64,000 nt of DNA from NCBI RefSeq assembly GCF_024809855.1, contig NZ_JANUEM010000002.1:248001-312000 (forward strand), in the 5' to 3' direction. Every line of letters starts with the position of its first letter. Position 1 is the stretch's first letter. Of the stretch, positions 24,342-32,326 are shown one piece after another. The notes beneath the pieces are model-generated. The model ran no database searches and was not told the DNA's origin. It saw only the letters and a list, made by a program, of their open reading frames with translations. Both the position numbers and the translations under genes were made by a program. The DNA is from Rheinheimera pacifica. Its GTDB lineage: Bacteria; Pseudomonadota; Gammaproteobacteria; Enterobacterales; Alteromonadaceae.

Positions 24342-25756
24342 CCCAGTTTTTCCTCTAATAACGGTAGCCGTACCCTAATACAGACATCGGCATAAATAAC
24401 ATCAACAATATCAGCATGGCCACCCAGCAGGCGGGCACAGTCGGCAACAATAGACAACCCCAGGCCAGAGCCCTGCACCGAGTCAAAGCGTGGTGTGGTA
24501 CCGCGCTGAAATGGCTCAAACAGTTTTTCCCGTAATGATGTCGGAATAGGATTGCCGTTGTTTGCGACATCTAAAATCAGCTGATGTTCCTGCTGATACA
24601 ATTTTACCCACACCGGGCTGTCCTGGCTGCCATACGCCTGCGCATTATTGATCAGGTTGTCGAGTATACGCCGGAACAGCGTAATATCAGTATAAATTGC
24701 GCTTAGCTGACAGCTAAGCTCAATAGCCTGGCCGCGTTGTTGCAGCGATAAGGCATGGTCGTTAAAGCAGTCGGTAAATAATTGCTGGGGTGAATGCCAG
24801 TCGGGCTCGGGTTTGGCTTGTTGTAATAAGCGGTTGTAGTCCAGCAGTTGCTCGGTTAACTGGCTCAGCCGGTCAGCACTGCCATTTAGCAGGCCAACCA
24901 CTTCCAGTTGTTGTTTATTTAGCGGACCAACTAATTGTTCACTGAGCAAAGCACAGCCCTCACGAATGCTGGACAACGGCGTTTTTAACTCATGCGAGGC
25001 GTGGCGCAGTAAAATCAGCCGCAGTGCTTCCAGTTGCTGCAAGCGTGAACTAAGCCAACGCAGTTGTTCGCCCAGCTCTGTCAGCTCACGCGGACCAGTA
25101 AGTTTTTCATCGGGGAATTGATGCTGCTGGCCAATAGCGCGGATCATTTTGTCCAGTTTGCGTACCGGTGCGGTAATACGGCCCGATGCCCACAGCACTA
25201 ACAACAGAGTTAGTAATACCAGTGCTACTGTCTGCCAGGCCAGTTGCTGCTGGCTTTCTACTACAAAATGTTGTTGTTGCTGCAGGTTTTGCTCCAGCAG
25301 CAGCCAGATTTGCTGTGTCAGCTGTTGCTGTTGCTGGCGAAATTGCTGCATCAGGGGTTCAAGTTCTGTACTGCTTAGCTCAGTAAAGTTATCCAGCAGT
25401 ATGCCAAGCTGCAGTTGCTGCTGCTGGCACAGCTGCGACTGGCCTATGTTGTCGCACACCTGGCGCAGCAATTGCTGATAGCTATTCAGGTGGGTGCGGG
25501 CCACACGCGCCAGCGCATCGGTTTTTACCACCGCATGCTGGCGCACTGCGCGCTCTATATCCACCACCAGGTTTTGCATATTTTCCGCCCGGCGCACGCT
25601 GGCTACCGAGGTTTCGGCTTCAGCTACGGCATTCTGGCTAACACCGCTCAGGGCTTTGTGGCTTTGCCATAGCAATACTGCCACGGGGATCAGGGCCAGA
25701 AAAAAGCTCAGCAGTACCAACTGGCGTAAAGATGCGGTTTGAATAGAAAAACGCAT
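24338..25756 (-). CDS. glrK: Sensor histidine kinase GlrK (QseE)
   Basis: 472 residues. TM1 is about 12-30; the periplasmic sensor is a Gln-rich helical bundle (about 35-170), TM2 about 173-192, with a HAMP-like linker about 192-245. The HisKA box has 'RHASHELKTPLSSIREG' with His255. The ATPase domain carries 'NLINNAQAYG' (N box), 'DVANNGNPIP', and 'GSGLGLSIVADCARLLGG' (G boxes). First gene of the operon glrK-qseG-glrR. The start has only a weak ribosome site. About 130 bp upstream lies the small membrane-protein unit whose promoter carries GlrR-like sites. Confidence 0.92.
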   Translation of the reverse strand: MRFSIQTASLRQLVLLSFFLALIPVAVLLWQSHKALSGVSQNAVAEAETSVASVRRAENMQNLVVDIERAVRQHAVVKTDALARVARTHLNSYQQLLRQVCDNIGQSQLCQQQQLQLGILLDNFTELSSTELEPLMQQFRQQQQQLTQQIWLLLEQNLQQQQHFVVESQQQLAWQTVALVLLTLLLVLWASGRITAPVRKLDKMIRAIGQQHQFPDEKLTGPRELTELGEQLRWLSSRLQQLEALRLILLRHASHELKTPLSSIREGCALLSEQLVGPLNKQQLEVVGLLNGSADRLSQLTEQLLDYNRLLQQAKPEPDWHSPQQLFTDCFNDHALSLQQRGQAIELSCQLSAIYTDITLFRRILDNLINNAQAYGSQDSPVWVKLYQQEHQLILDVANNGNPIPTSLREKLFEPFQRGTTPRFDSVQGSGLGLSIVADCARLLGGHADIVDVIYADVCIRVRLPLLEEKLG

Positions 25757-25806
25757 AATAGTTTGTCTTAATTACAGGGCTGTTAAGCATACCCTATTTT
25801 AATGGC

Positions 25807-25837
25807 AAAAAAAAAAGGCCAGTGGGGTTCTGGCCTT
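25807..25837 (-). terminator. Rho-independent terminator of the 66-residue protein unit
   Basis: On the minus strand, the stem AAGGCCAG/CTGGCCTT (arms 25830-25837 and 25815-25822) has a 7-nt loop and runs into a T-tract of about eight (A-run 25807-25814 on the plus strand). It lies 50 bp after the stop of the small protein gene and 50 bp before glrK, so it separates the two units. Confidence 0.88.
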
Positions 25838-25887
25838 ACAAAAATTCAGCAAGTGCTGAACTCATGGGATCGTGACGCAAAAGGCCG

Positions 25888-26088
25888 TTAAGCGGCCTTT
25901 GCCATATAAACCGGTTGATACTGAGTAGCCGGAACCTGAGGTGCTGCAACTGCAGGAGTTGCTACAACCTGAGCTTGTTCCCAAGCCAGTACGCTATCAT
26001 TGTTTAAATTAACACGGCGTAACATGGTTACTGCTATAGCTACGTTAGCCAGTAAGAACAGCACTGTACCAAGTAAGAATAAGTCCAT
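25888..26088 (-). CDS. Small single-span membrane protein (unknown)
   Basis: 66 residues. One transmembrane helix (about 3-22, 'LFLLGTVLFLLANVAIAVTML') is followed by an RRV positive patch, so the C-terminal part is probably cytoplasmic. That tail is rich in Ala, Pro, Val and Gln. I do not recognise the family. A strong Shine-Dalgarno (GGAGG) sits 6 bases before the ATG, so translation is credible. The gene is the only reading frame of a short unit with a sigma-54-like promoter, a 135-nt structured leader and its own terminator, next to glrKR. A role tied to the Glr response is inferred. Confidence 0.7.
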   Translation of the reverse strand: MDLFLLGTVLFLLANVAIAVTMLRRVNLNNDSVLAWEQAQVVATPAVAAPQVPATQYQPVYMAKAA

Positions 26089-26145
26089 AACAACCTCCGT
26101 TAAGTGCAGCGTTTACTTCTGTTTGGCTGCGTTAAGACGGTTTGA

Positions 26146-26210
26146 AGGAGAATGTTGCAAAGGCACCTGAGCAACCTGGGCTCTGAGACTTGCGCTTGCG
26201 ACATTCTCCT
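26146..26210 (-). ncRNA. Structured RNA leader or small RNA upstream of the 66-residue gene
   Basis: A 15-bp stem formed by 26146-26160 and 26196-26210 (AGGAGAATGTTGCAA with TTGCGACATTCTCCT, one G-T wobble) encloses a 35-nt loop with a further GAGC/GCTC hairpin. In a minus-strand transcript from the predicted start near 26224, it would occupy the first part of a leader of about 135 nt, with another GCAGC/GCTGC stem closer to the ribosome site. It has no T-run, so it is not a terminator. It could be a cis-regulatory leader or a processed small RNA. I recognise no known riboswitch family. Confidence 0.55.
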
Positions 26211-26234
26211 GAATCGTCGCTTGCCATAACTAAT

Positions 26235-26250
26235 ACAAGCCTTGTGCCAA
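26235..26250 (-). promoter_or_regulatory. Sigma-54 (RpoN) promoter candidate
   Basis: Minus-strand TTGGCAC-AAGGC-TTGT matches TTGGCAC-N5-TTGC, with GG and GT elements separated by 10 bp as required, and one mismatch in the -12 GC. The predicted transcription start is near 26224, just before the structured leader. Two TGTC-N10-GACA-like sites upstream and the neighbouring GlrR activator support it. Confidence 0.65.
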
Positions 26251-26333
26251 CTTTTAAATTTATTTTATTTTACATTTAAATCAATGGTTTATTTTTTTTT
26301 CGGGTGAGGGGCTAATAAGGTGAGTGAATTAAC

Positions 26334-26351
26334 TGTCGCTGTTTAGCAACA
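26334..26351. promoter_or_regulatory. GlrR-like upstream activator site 1
   Basis: TGTC-N10-AACA, differing in one base from the TGTC-N10-GACA site known for GlrR, lies within a longer perfect inverted repeat AATTAACTGT/ACAGTTAATT (26327-26336, 26349-26358). Its centre is about 119 bp upstream of the predicted sigma-54 start, a normal distance for an enhancer site. Confidence 0.5.
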
Positions 26352-26398
26352 GTTAATTTGAGCCAATAATAAAAATGTTATTTTTCAATTGCTTAGTG

Positions 26399-26416
26399 TG
26401 TATGCTTTTTGCGACA
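26399..26416. promoter_or_regulatory. GlrR-like upstream activator site 2
   Basis: TGTA-N10-GACA, one base away from TGTC-N10-GACA, lies about 184 bp upstream of the predicted sigma-54 start and 65 bp from site 1. The AT-rich DNA between the sites and promoter would favour looping. It is about 25 bp beyond the stop of the adenosine deaminase-like gene. Confidence 0.4.
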
Positions 26417-26440
26417 TAGTGTTTATCTATTTGATTCTAA

Positions 26441-27667
26441 TCAAATAAAACCATAACGCTTTGCTACGTGGTCAAAATACTCCAGGCATTGCTTGGCATA
26501 CTCGCGTTTTTCCACATAAGTGCCGGGGAAAAAGCTTTTTTTAAAGCCGTAAGCCACAATGTCTTTCAGCCGTTTTAGCGGGATATCAAAGTTATCCAGC
26601 GCCAGTTGGTATTCTTTGCTAACGGTGGTGTTAGACACTAAACGGTTGTCTGTGCAAATCACGGTGGCAATGCGGTTTTCCAGCATATCTTTAAATTTAT
26701 GCTGCTTTATATCGCTGATAGCCGGGTTGGTTTGCAGGTTGCTGGTTAAGCAAACTTCTATCGCGATACGTTTATCAGCAATATAAGATGCCAGGTTACG
26801 GATATAGGCGGTTTTATCAATGATAGCGGTGTCGGTTATCATCTGCGGAATAAACATAGAGTAACCGTGGCCAATGCGATCGGCATAGCATTCGGTTATA
26901 GCTTCAAATACGCTTTCTGCGCCGTAAGCTTCACCGGCATGCAGGGTTTTCAGCAAAAAGTGCTGATGGGCATATTCGTAAACTTCTTTAAATTTACCGG
27001 CCGGATAACCGGATTCCTGGCCAGCCAAATCCAGCCCGACAATAGGTATATTCTCTTCGTCACGTAACCGCACGCTGGCGCGCACCAGCTCCATTGCCGC
27101 TAACTTAATCACATCAATAGGGGCAAAATCGCGCATCAGCTGAAACAGGTTGGTGTAGTAAGGCGAAAAGCCTTTGTCGCCAAACATCCGCATGGCGCAG
27201 TTAATAATGCCGTAGGCAAAGGGCGGTTTTTGGCCGCTAAGTACAATTTCGCTGCGGTTGTATTCCTGCATGGCCCGCTTTAAGCCGTTATTAACTGCAT
27301 GCATTACACGGTCAAAATCGATACCGTTGGGCAGGTCAATTAGCAACTGCGGTGCAAAGCGCACTTCAATATAATTTACACCTTCAAGCTGGTTGTCTAT
27401 CGCCAGCTCATAAGCTGCGCGCTCTAAGTTTTCCATATCGCGCAGCACCGCACAGGTATACTGAAAACAGTGCAGATACTCGCCCAGGTTATTGTACTTT
27501 TCTTTAAATACCAGCTGCTTTAAGCCTTCTACTGTATCAGCGGGTAGTTTAGTGCCGGTACGTTTGGCCATTTCAATCAGGCTGTCAAGCCGCAGGCTGC
27601 CATCCAGATGCAGGTGTAAATCAGACTTGGGCATCTCTTTAATAAATTCGGCAGAATAACGTGGCAT
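26441..27667 (-). CDS. Adenosine deaminase family protein
   Basis: 408-residue metal-dependent amidohydrolase of the adenosine/AMP deaminase family. Zinc ligands and catalytic residues are visible: HLHLDG at 18-23 (His18, His20), 'LHAGEAYG' (His and catalytic Glu), 'RIGHGYSM' (His), and 'VICTDNRLVSNTTV', which carries the ligand Asp. The second position of the classical TDDP motif is Asn here; some bacterial homologues also read TDN, so this alone does not mean loss of activity. 'VCLTSNLQTN' is also conserved. GAGGAG precedes the ATG. It is monocistronic; downstream is the 66-residue gene's regulatory region. Confidence 0.85.
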   Translation of the reverse strand: MPRYSAEFIKEMPKSDLHLHLDGSLRLDSLIEMAKRTGTKLPADTVEGLKQLVFKEKYNNLGEYLHCFQYTCAVLRDMENLERAAYELAIDNQLEGVNYIEVRFAPQLLIDLPNGIDFDRVMHAVNNGLKRAMQEYNRSEIVLSGQKPPFAYGIINCAMRMFGDKGFSPYYTNLFQLMRDFAPIDVIKLAAMELVRASVRLRDEENIPIVGLDLAGQESGYPAGKFKEVYEYAHQHFLLKTLHAGEAYGAESVFEAITECYADRIGHGYSMFIPQMITDTAIIDKTAYIRNLASYIADKRIAIEVCLTSNLQTNPAISDIKQHKFKDMLENRIATVICTDNRLVSNTTVSKEYQLALDNFDIPLKRLKDIVAYGFKKSFFPGTYVEKREYAKQCLEYFDHVAKRYGFI

Positions 27668-27833
27668 ATCGGCTCCTCAACAAACACTTACTGCGGCATA
27701 CAATTGCTGCTAAGTGTATCGCAAATTCTGCTATTTTCGTTGGGCAACCGGTATATTCAGCACGAAGTTTACTTGCACCACCGGGTTATCTGGCTTAAAA
27801 CAGGCAAAACAACAACTAAAACAGGATATCCGG

Positions 27834-29207
27834 ATGAAAATACGTGTTTTAACAGCAGGGCTGTCGGCCATACTGGCGTTAGGTTTTGCAGCCAATACAC
27901 AGGCAAACCCAGCAGACTTTACCCAGGGGCGGCAACTGGTTAGTGCAGATGATTATCAGGTCCTGACACCAAGGGCACGCATAGCGCCGGAAAACCAGAT
28001 TTTAACTGAGCGGCTAAACATCTTATTACCCCAACTGATGGCTAAGTCCGGCCTGGATATGTGGCTGGTAATTAACCGCGAATATGCCGAAGACCCGGTG
28101 TACTTTACACTGGTGCCGCAGCCAACTTTTGCCGCACGGCGCACCACCATGTTGCTGTTTAGCCGTAATGCCGATGGCAGCGTGGATAAACTGTCTGTTA
28201 ACCGCTATCCGCTGGGTGCACCTTATGACTCAGCCTGGGCTGGTGGCGATTTAGCCGCACAATGGCAGGCATTGGCAGACGAAATTGTTAAACGCGCACC
28301 TAAACAAATTGGTATTAATGTGTCTGAGCACTGGCCGGTAGCTGATGGTTTAACCTCGAGCCTGCATCAGCAGTTGCTTAAGGTATTACCAAAGGAGTAT
28401 CACCCCCGGCTGGTATCGGCAGAGAAATTAGTCATCCGCTGGCTGGAGCAGCGCACAGAGGCTGAGCTGGCGCTGTATCCGCAGATCGTTAGCCTGGCCC
28501 GTGCAGTAATCGCCGAAGCATTCAGCAATAAAGTGATTACCCCCGGCGTAACCACCACCGACGATGTGGCCTGGTATATCCGCGAGCGCTTTGAACAGTT
28601 GGATCTGCCGGTGTGGTTTATGCCCTATGTAAACTTACAGCGCGCCGGTATGGCATGCGAAGAAGACAATCCGTTTTGTGGCAGCAGCGGTATTATTCAG
28701 CGGGGTGACGTGCTGCATACCGATGTTGGTATTTGCTATTTAAAGCTGTGTACCGACACCCAGGAAATGGCCTATGTGCTGAAAAACGGCGAAGCACAGG
28801 TACCCTCCGGGCTACAGGCGGCACTGGCTACCGGCAACCGCTGGCAGGATTTACTAACAGCTGAATTTAAAACCGGCCGCAGTGGCAATGAAATATTGGC
28901 CGCTACACACAAAGCCACAGCAAAAGCCAAAATAACACACAGCACCTACACCCATGCGCTGGGTTTTGTTGGCCATGCGCCCGGCCCGACAATTGGTATG
29001 TGGGACAACCAGGGGCCAACGGCAGTGCAGGGCGACTGGCCGCTGTACGCCAACACCGCTTATGCCATTGAAGGCAATATTAAGCAGGCGGTGCCGGAGT
29101 GGAATAAACAGCTAGTACAGATAAAGCTGGAACAAAGTGCCTATTTTGATGGCAAGCAGGTCACTTATCTGGCTGGCCGGCAAACACAGTGGCACCTGAT
29201 CCGCTAA
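27834..29207 (+). CDS. Exported M24-family metallopeptidase (Xaa-Pro peptidase-like)
   Basis: 457 residues from ATG at 27834, chosen because AGGA lies 8 bases upstream and a clear signal peptide follows (ends about ANTQA). An N-terminal creatinase-like domain (to about 220) precedes the pita-bread fold. The five metal ligands can be assigned: Asp in 'HTDVG', Asp in 'CTDTQEMAYV', His in 'ALGFVGHAPGPTIGMW', Glu in 'YAIEGNI', and Glu in 'QIKLEQSAYF'. It probably trims peptides in the periplasm. Its stop overlaps that of the convergent LysR gene by 4 bp. Confidence 0.85.
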   Translation: MKIRVLTAGLSAILALGFAANTQANPADFTQGRQLVSADDYQVLTPRARIAPENQILTERLNILLPQLMAKSGLDMWLVINREYAEDPVYFTLVPQPTFAARRTTMLLFSRNADGSVDKLSVNRYPLGAPYDSAWAGGDLAAQWQALADEIVKRAPKQIGINVSEHWPVADGLTSSLHQQLLKVLPKEYHPRLVSAEKLVIRWLEQRTEAELALYPQIVSLARAVIAEAFSNKVITPGVTTTDDVAWYIRERFEQLDLPVWFMPYVNLQRAGMACEEDNPFCGSSGIIQRGDVLHTDVGICYLKLCTDTQEMAYVLKNGEAQVPSGLQAALATGNRWQDLLTAEFKTGRSGNEILAATHKATAKAKITHSTYTHALGFVGHAPGPTIGMWDNQGPTAVQGDWPLYANTAYAIEGNIKQAVPEWNKQLVQIKLEQSAYFDGKQVTYLAGRQTQWHLIR

Positions 29208-30106
29208 GCCTGGCTGTATTTGTTAATGTTGGCCAAGGCCAGCAGAATATCTTTGGCATAACTGACGCGGGGGTGCTTTAGCGCACCTTTGCGCCATACC
29301 AGATAGATAAAATTCTCCGGGCCGGGTTCGCCCAGTTGCACCAGCTCGCCGGCATTTATGGCATCGCGGCATAAATAATCCGGTAGCACACTGTAACCGA
29401 CACCGGCTTTAACAATACCGGCAATAGCGCGGATATCCGGGCAAATAGCGGCAATCGGTGACTGGCAGTTGTCATTAAACAGTGTATTAAAATACTGGCG
29501 GATAAGCGGCAGGGTTGGGTCATAACTCACCACCGGGTACAAGCGCAGCCGCTCTGCACTGAGTGGCTGTTGCAACAAATGCGTACCGGTAAAGCGGTTG
29601 GCTACCAGCATCAGCCGTTCGCTGTCGATAATCTGATAGTCGTACAGGGCCGCATCGGGCGTTGAAGCAGTAATGGCAAGCTCAGCAGTGCCATCGGCCA
29701 ATAGCTGGTAAATGCGGTCTTTATTGCCGATATGCACCACCAGGTTCACTTCACCGGCCTGTAGCAAATTAGCAAACTGAGCCCCGGCAATATGGCTGAT
29801 ATATTCCGCCGGGCCGGCAATATTCAGTGTGCCATACACCGCATTGCTGCGGTTACGCACCGAGGCCAGTTTCTGCTCTACGGCGTCTAAATGCGAGGAT
29901 ACCTGCAGGGCTAAATCGTGCGCGGCGGCAGTGGGTTCTACGCCGCGTGCTTTGCGTTCAAATAAGGCAAAACCCACCAGCGATTCAATGCTTTGAATAT
30001 GTGCCGTCGCTGCCGGTTGCGATAAACCTAAGTTAGCTGCGGCACGGGTAATAGTGCCGCAGCGATATACTTCGACAAAGGTACGCAACTGCACAAAATA
30101 TGACAT
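29204..30106 (-). CDS. LysR-family transcriptional regulator
   Basis: 300 residues. Winged helix-turn-helix at 1-60 ('FVEVYRCGTITRAAANLGLSQPAATAHIQSIESLVG'), then a LysR substrate-binding domain (about 88-295). It is divergent from the exported DJ-1-like gene, and a perfect 13-bp inverted repeat with a 6-bp spacer lies immediately upstream of its start, so autoregulation and control of the neighbour are likely. The effector is unknown. Confidence 0.92.
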   Translation of the reverse strand: MSYFVQLRTFVEVYRCGTITRAAANLGLSQPAATAHIQSIESLVGFALFERKARGVEPTAAAHDLALQVSSHLDAVEQKLASVRNRSNAVYGTLNIAGPAEYISHIAGAQFANLLQAGEVNLVVHIGNKDRIYQLLADGTAELAITASTPDAALYDYQIIDSERLMLVANRFTGTHLLQQPLSAERLRLYPVVSYDPTLPLIRQYFNTLFNDNCQSPIAAICPDIRAIAGIVKAGVGYSVLPDYLCRDAINAGELVQLGEPGPENFIYLVWRKGALKHPRVSYAKDILLALANINKYSQA

Positions 30107-30109
30107 AAG

Positions 30110-30141
30110 TTATCAGCCATCAGAATTATGATGGCTGATAA
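30110..30141. promoter_or_regulatory. Candidate LysR operator (13-bp perfect inverted repeat)
   Basis: TTATCAGCCATCA at 30110-30122 and TGATGGCTGATAA at 30129-30141 are perfect inverted repeats separated by GAATTA. The site covers the ribosome site region of the LysR gene, so binding would repress it, and lies about 110 bp from the divergent DJ-1-like gene. An RNA hairpin at the lysR 5' end is an alternative reading. Confidence 0.6.
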
Positions 30142-30252
30142 TAAAAGCGCTGAATTCTCAATACAAGTGAAACAACCTAAGCTGGTATCACCTGAAACAA
30201 CACTGGATGGCTTTAAGGTTTATCTCAGTGTTCACCCTAATGAGGAAAAACC

Positions 30253-31092
30253 ATGTTTAAGCACACTATATTAACAGTAGCACTGCTGGGCACTTTTGGC
30301 CACACGGCGCTGGCGGCCGACAGCAAAGGTCAGATTCTGGTGTTGTTATCCAGCGAAAGCCAGATGCAACTACAAGATGGTAAAACGCTTAGCACAGGCT
30401 ACTACCTGAACGAATTTGGCGTACCGGCTGATGCGTTTATTCAGGCAGGTTATGAGCTGGTACTGGCTACGCCAAAGGGCAATGCGCCGGTGGTGGACGA
30501 AAAATCGGTAACAGCGCAGTATTTTGGCGGTAGCGAAGCGGAAATGCAGCGCATCAGCGACGTTATTGCCGCTATTCCGGGAATTGACGACACGCTGTCA
30601 TTAAAAGAGGTAATTACCGGCGGCCTGGCACAGTACAGCGCGGTGTTTATTCCCGGTGGCCACGCACCGTTAATAGATTTAGCCAACAACCCTGAAGTGG
30701 GCACTATTCTTAGCCATTTTAATGCCGAAGCTAAACCCACTGCGGCCATTTGCCACGGCCCTATAGCATTGTTATCGGCCCAGCAAAATCCGAAAGCTTT
30801 TCAACAGGCGCTGGTACAGCAAAGCCCCGCTACAGCCAGCAACTGGATTTATGCCGGCTACAAGATGACGATTTTTTCAGATGCCGAAGAAACGGTGTTT
30901 GAAGCGTCTTTAAATGGCGACAAACTACAATATTACCCCGGTAAAGCTATGCAGCAGGCCGGTGGTGTTATGCAATACAGTGAAGCCTGGACCCCGAATG
31001 TGGTGGTAGATCGCGAGCTGATCACCGGGCAAAACCCGTTTTCAGATAAAGCGCTGGCGCAAGCTGTGTTAGAGCAACTGCAGCAGCGTTAA
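30253..31092 (+). CDS. Exported DJ-1/PfpI family protein (Hsp31-like)
   Basis: 279 residues, Sec signal peptide 1-21 (ends TALA-A). The DJ-1/PfpI fold has 'FIPGGHAPLIDLANNPEVG' and the nucleophile elbow 'AAICHGPIALLSA' with Cys in the AICHGP motif, as in the Hsp31/glyoxalase III group. Most relatives are cytosolic, so export is unusual. It is followed at 27 bp by YqhD aldehyde reductase. A role in glyoxal or methylglyoxal stress in the envelope is inferred. It is divergent from the LysR gene. The start is supported by GAGGAAAAACC upstream. Confidence 0.82.
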   Translation: MFKHTILTVALLGTFGHTALAADSKGQILVLLSSESQMQLQDGKTLSTGYYLNEFGVPADAFIQAGYELVLATPKGNAPVVDEKSVTAQYFGGSEAEMQRISDVIAAIPGIDDTLSLKEVITGGLAQYSAVFIPGGHAPLIDLANNPEVGTILSHFNAEAKPTAAICHGPIALLSAQQNPKAFQQALVQQSPATASNWIYAGYKMTIFSDAEETVFEASLNGDKLQYYPGKAMQQAGGVMQYSEAWTPNVVVDRELITGQNPFSDKALAQAVLEQLQQR

Positions 31093-31119
31093 TTGTTATT
31101 AAAGAATACCAGAGTATTT

Positions 31120-32274
31120 ATGCTGAATTTTAATTTTAAAAACCAAACCGAAATTTTATTTGGCAAAGGCCAGATTAAAGAAGCGAAAAGCCGTTTACCC
31201 AAAGATGCCAAGGTGCTGCTGTTATACGGTGGCGGCTCGATTAAACGTAACGGCGTGTATGACGATGTGGTAAAGCTGCTGGAAGGCGTTAGTTACCACG
31301 AGTTTGGCGGGGTTGAGCCCAACCCGACGCTGCAAACCCTGATGCAGGCAGTTGAACTGGTGCGTGCTAAAGGCATTAATTTTATTATGGCTGTCGGCGG
31401 CGGTAGCGTAATTGACGGTGCTAAGTTTGTTGCTGCCGCAGCACACTTTAACGGCGAGCCCTGGGATATTCTGGCCAAAGGCGCTGCTTTCAGGTCAGCC
31501 TTGCCAATTGGTGCGGTGTTAACGCTGCCCGCCACCGGTTCTGAAAGTAACGGCAACTCAGTGGTAACCAATAAAGCCACGGCGCAAAAACGTGCTTTTG
31601 GTTCAGATTTAGTGCAGCCGGTATTTGCCGTACTCGACCCGGTATACACTTATTCACTGCCGCTAAAACAAGTGGGCAATGGCGTGGTAGATGCTTTTGT
31701 GCATGTGATAGAGCAATACCTGACATATCCGGTAAACGCGCCGCTGCAAGACCGCTTTGCCGAGGGCATTTTGCAAACCCTGATCAGCGAAGGCCCCAAA
31801 GCGTTGGTTACGCCACAAGATTATGATGTGCGCGCTAATGTGATGTGGTCCGCCACTATGGCGCTGAATGGTTTAATTGGTAAAGGCGTGCCGCAAGACT
31901 GGGCTACCCATATGATAGGCCACGAGCTAACGGCATTGTTTGGCCTGGATCACGCACAAACCTTAGCCATAGTGCTACCGCCGCTAATGTATGTGCAGCG
32001 CGAAACAAAGCGGCAAAAGTTGCTGCAATTTGGCCTGCGGGTGTTTGATATCAGTAGCGGTACTGAAGATGAAATTATCGATAAAACCATTAAAGCCACG
32101 CAGGACTTTTTCGAGCATATGGGCGTAAAAACCCGCTTGTCAGATTACAACCTGGCAGCGGCCGATATTGATAAGCTAATCGCCAACCTGGAACGTAACG
32201 GCATGACGGCGCTGGGTGAGCACCGCGATATTGATTTAGCCAAAGCACGGCAAATTCTGACGCTGGCGCTGTAA
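31120..32274 (+). CDS. yqhD: NADPH-dependent aldehyde reductase YqhD
   Basis: 384 residues from ATG at 31120; a TTG nine codons upstream is less likely, as the family begins MxNFxF. Iron-containing alcohol dehydrogenase fold: 'VLLLYGGGSIKRNGVYDDV' near 30-48, NADP loop 'AVGGGSVIDGAKFVAA' near 94-109, and metal ligands in 'VVDAFVHVIEQYLTYP' (Asp, His) and 'IGHELTALFGLDHAQTLAIVLPP' (two His). It reduces short aldehydes to alcohols with NADPH. It is in an operon with the DJ-1-like gene, 27 bp apart, and ends in a terminator. The SDR and YqhC-like regulator nearby complete the carbonyl-stress cluster. Confidence 0.93.
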   Translation: MLNFNFKNQTEILFGKGQIKEAKSRLPKDAKVLLLYGGGSIKRNGVYDDVVKLLEGVSYHEFGGVEPNPTLQTLMQAVELVRAKGINFIMAVGGGSVIDGAKFVAAAAHFNGEPWDILAKGAAFRSALPIGAVLTLPATGSESNGNSVVTNKATAQKRAFGSDLVQPVFAVLDPVYTYSLPLKQVGNGVVDAFVHVIEQYLTYPVNAPLQDRFAEGILQTLISEGPKALVTPQDYDVRANVMWSATMALNGLIGKGVPQDWATHMIGHELTALFGLDHAQTLAIVLPPLMYVQRETKRQKLLQFGLRVFDISSGTEDEIIDKTIKATQDFFEHMGVKTRLSDYNLAAADIDKLIANLERNGMTALGEHRDIDLAKARQILTLAL

Positions 32275-32295
32275 GCCGCTTTGCCAGACACAAAG

Positions 32296-32319
32296 CCCCG
32301 GCAGTGCTGCCGGGGTTTT
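32296..32319 (+). terminator. Rho-independent terminator after yqhD
   Basis: Stem CCCCGGCAG/CTGCCGGGG with a TG loop, followed by four T residues, between the convergent yqhD and SDR genes. The opposite strand has only a short A-run, so it is mainly for yqhD. Confidence 0.8.
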
Positions 32320-32326
32320 AGCGAGT

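Noticed and set aside
26146-26210. Glycine riboswitch, because of a CTCAGG segment
   Set aside because: The order and spacing of the conserved glycine-aptamer elements do not fit; only a generic structured leader is supported.
26441-27667. TDN instead of TDD in the adenosine deaminase-like protein as evidence of inactivity
   Set aside because: As I recall, some bacterial homologues carry TDN with all metal ligands kept, so it is not proof of loss.
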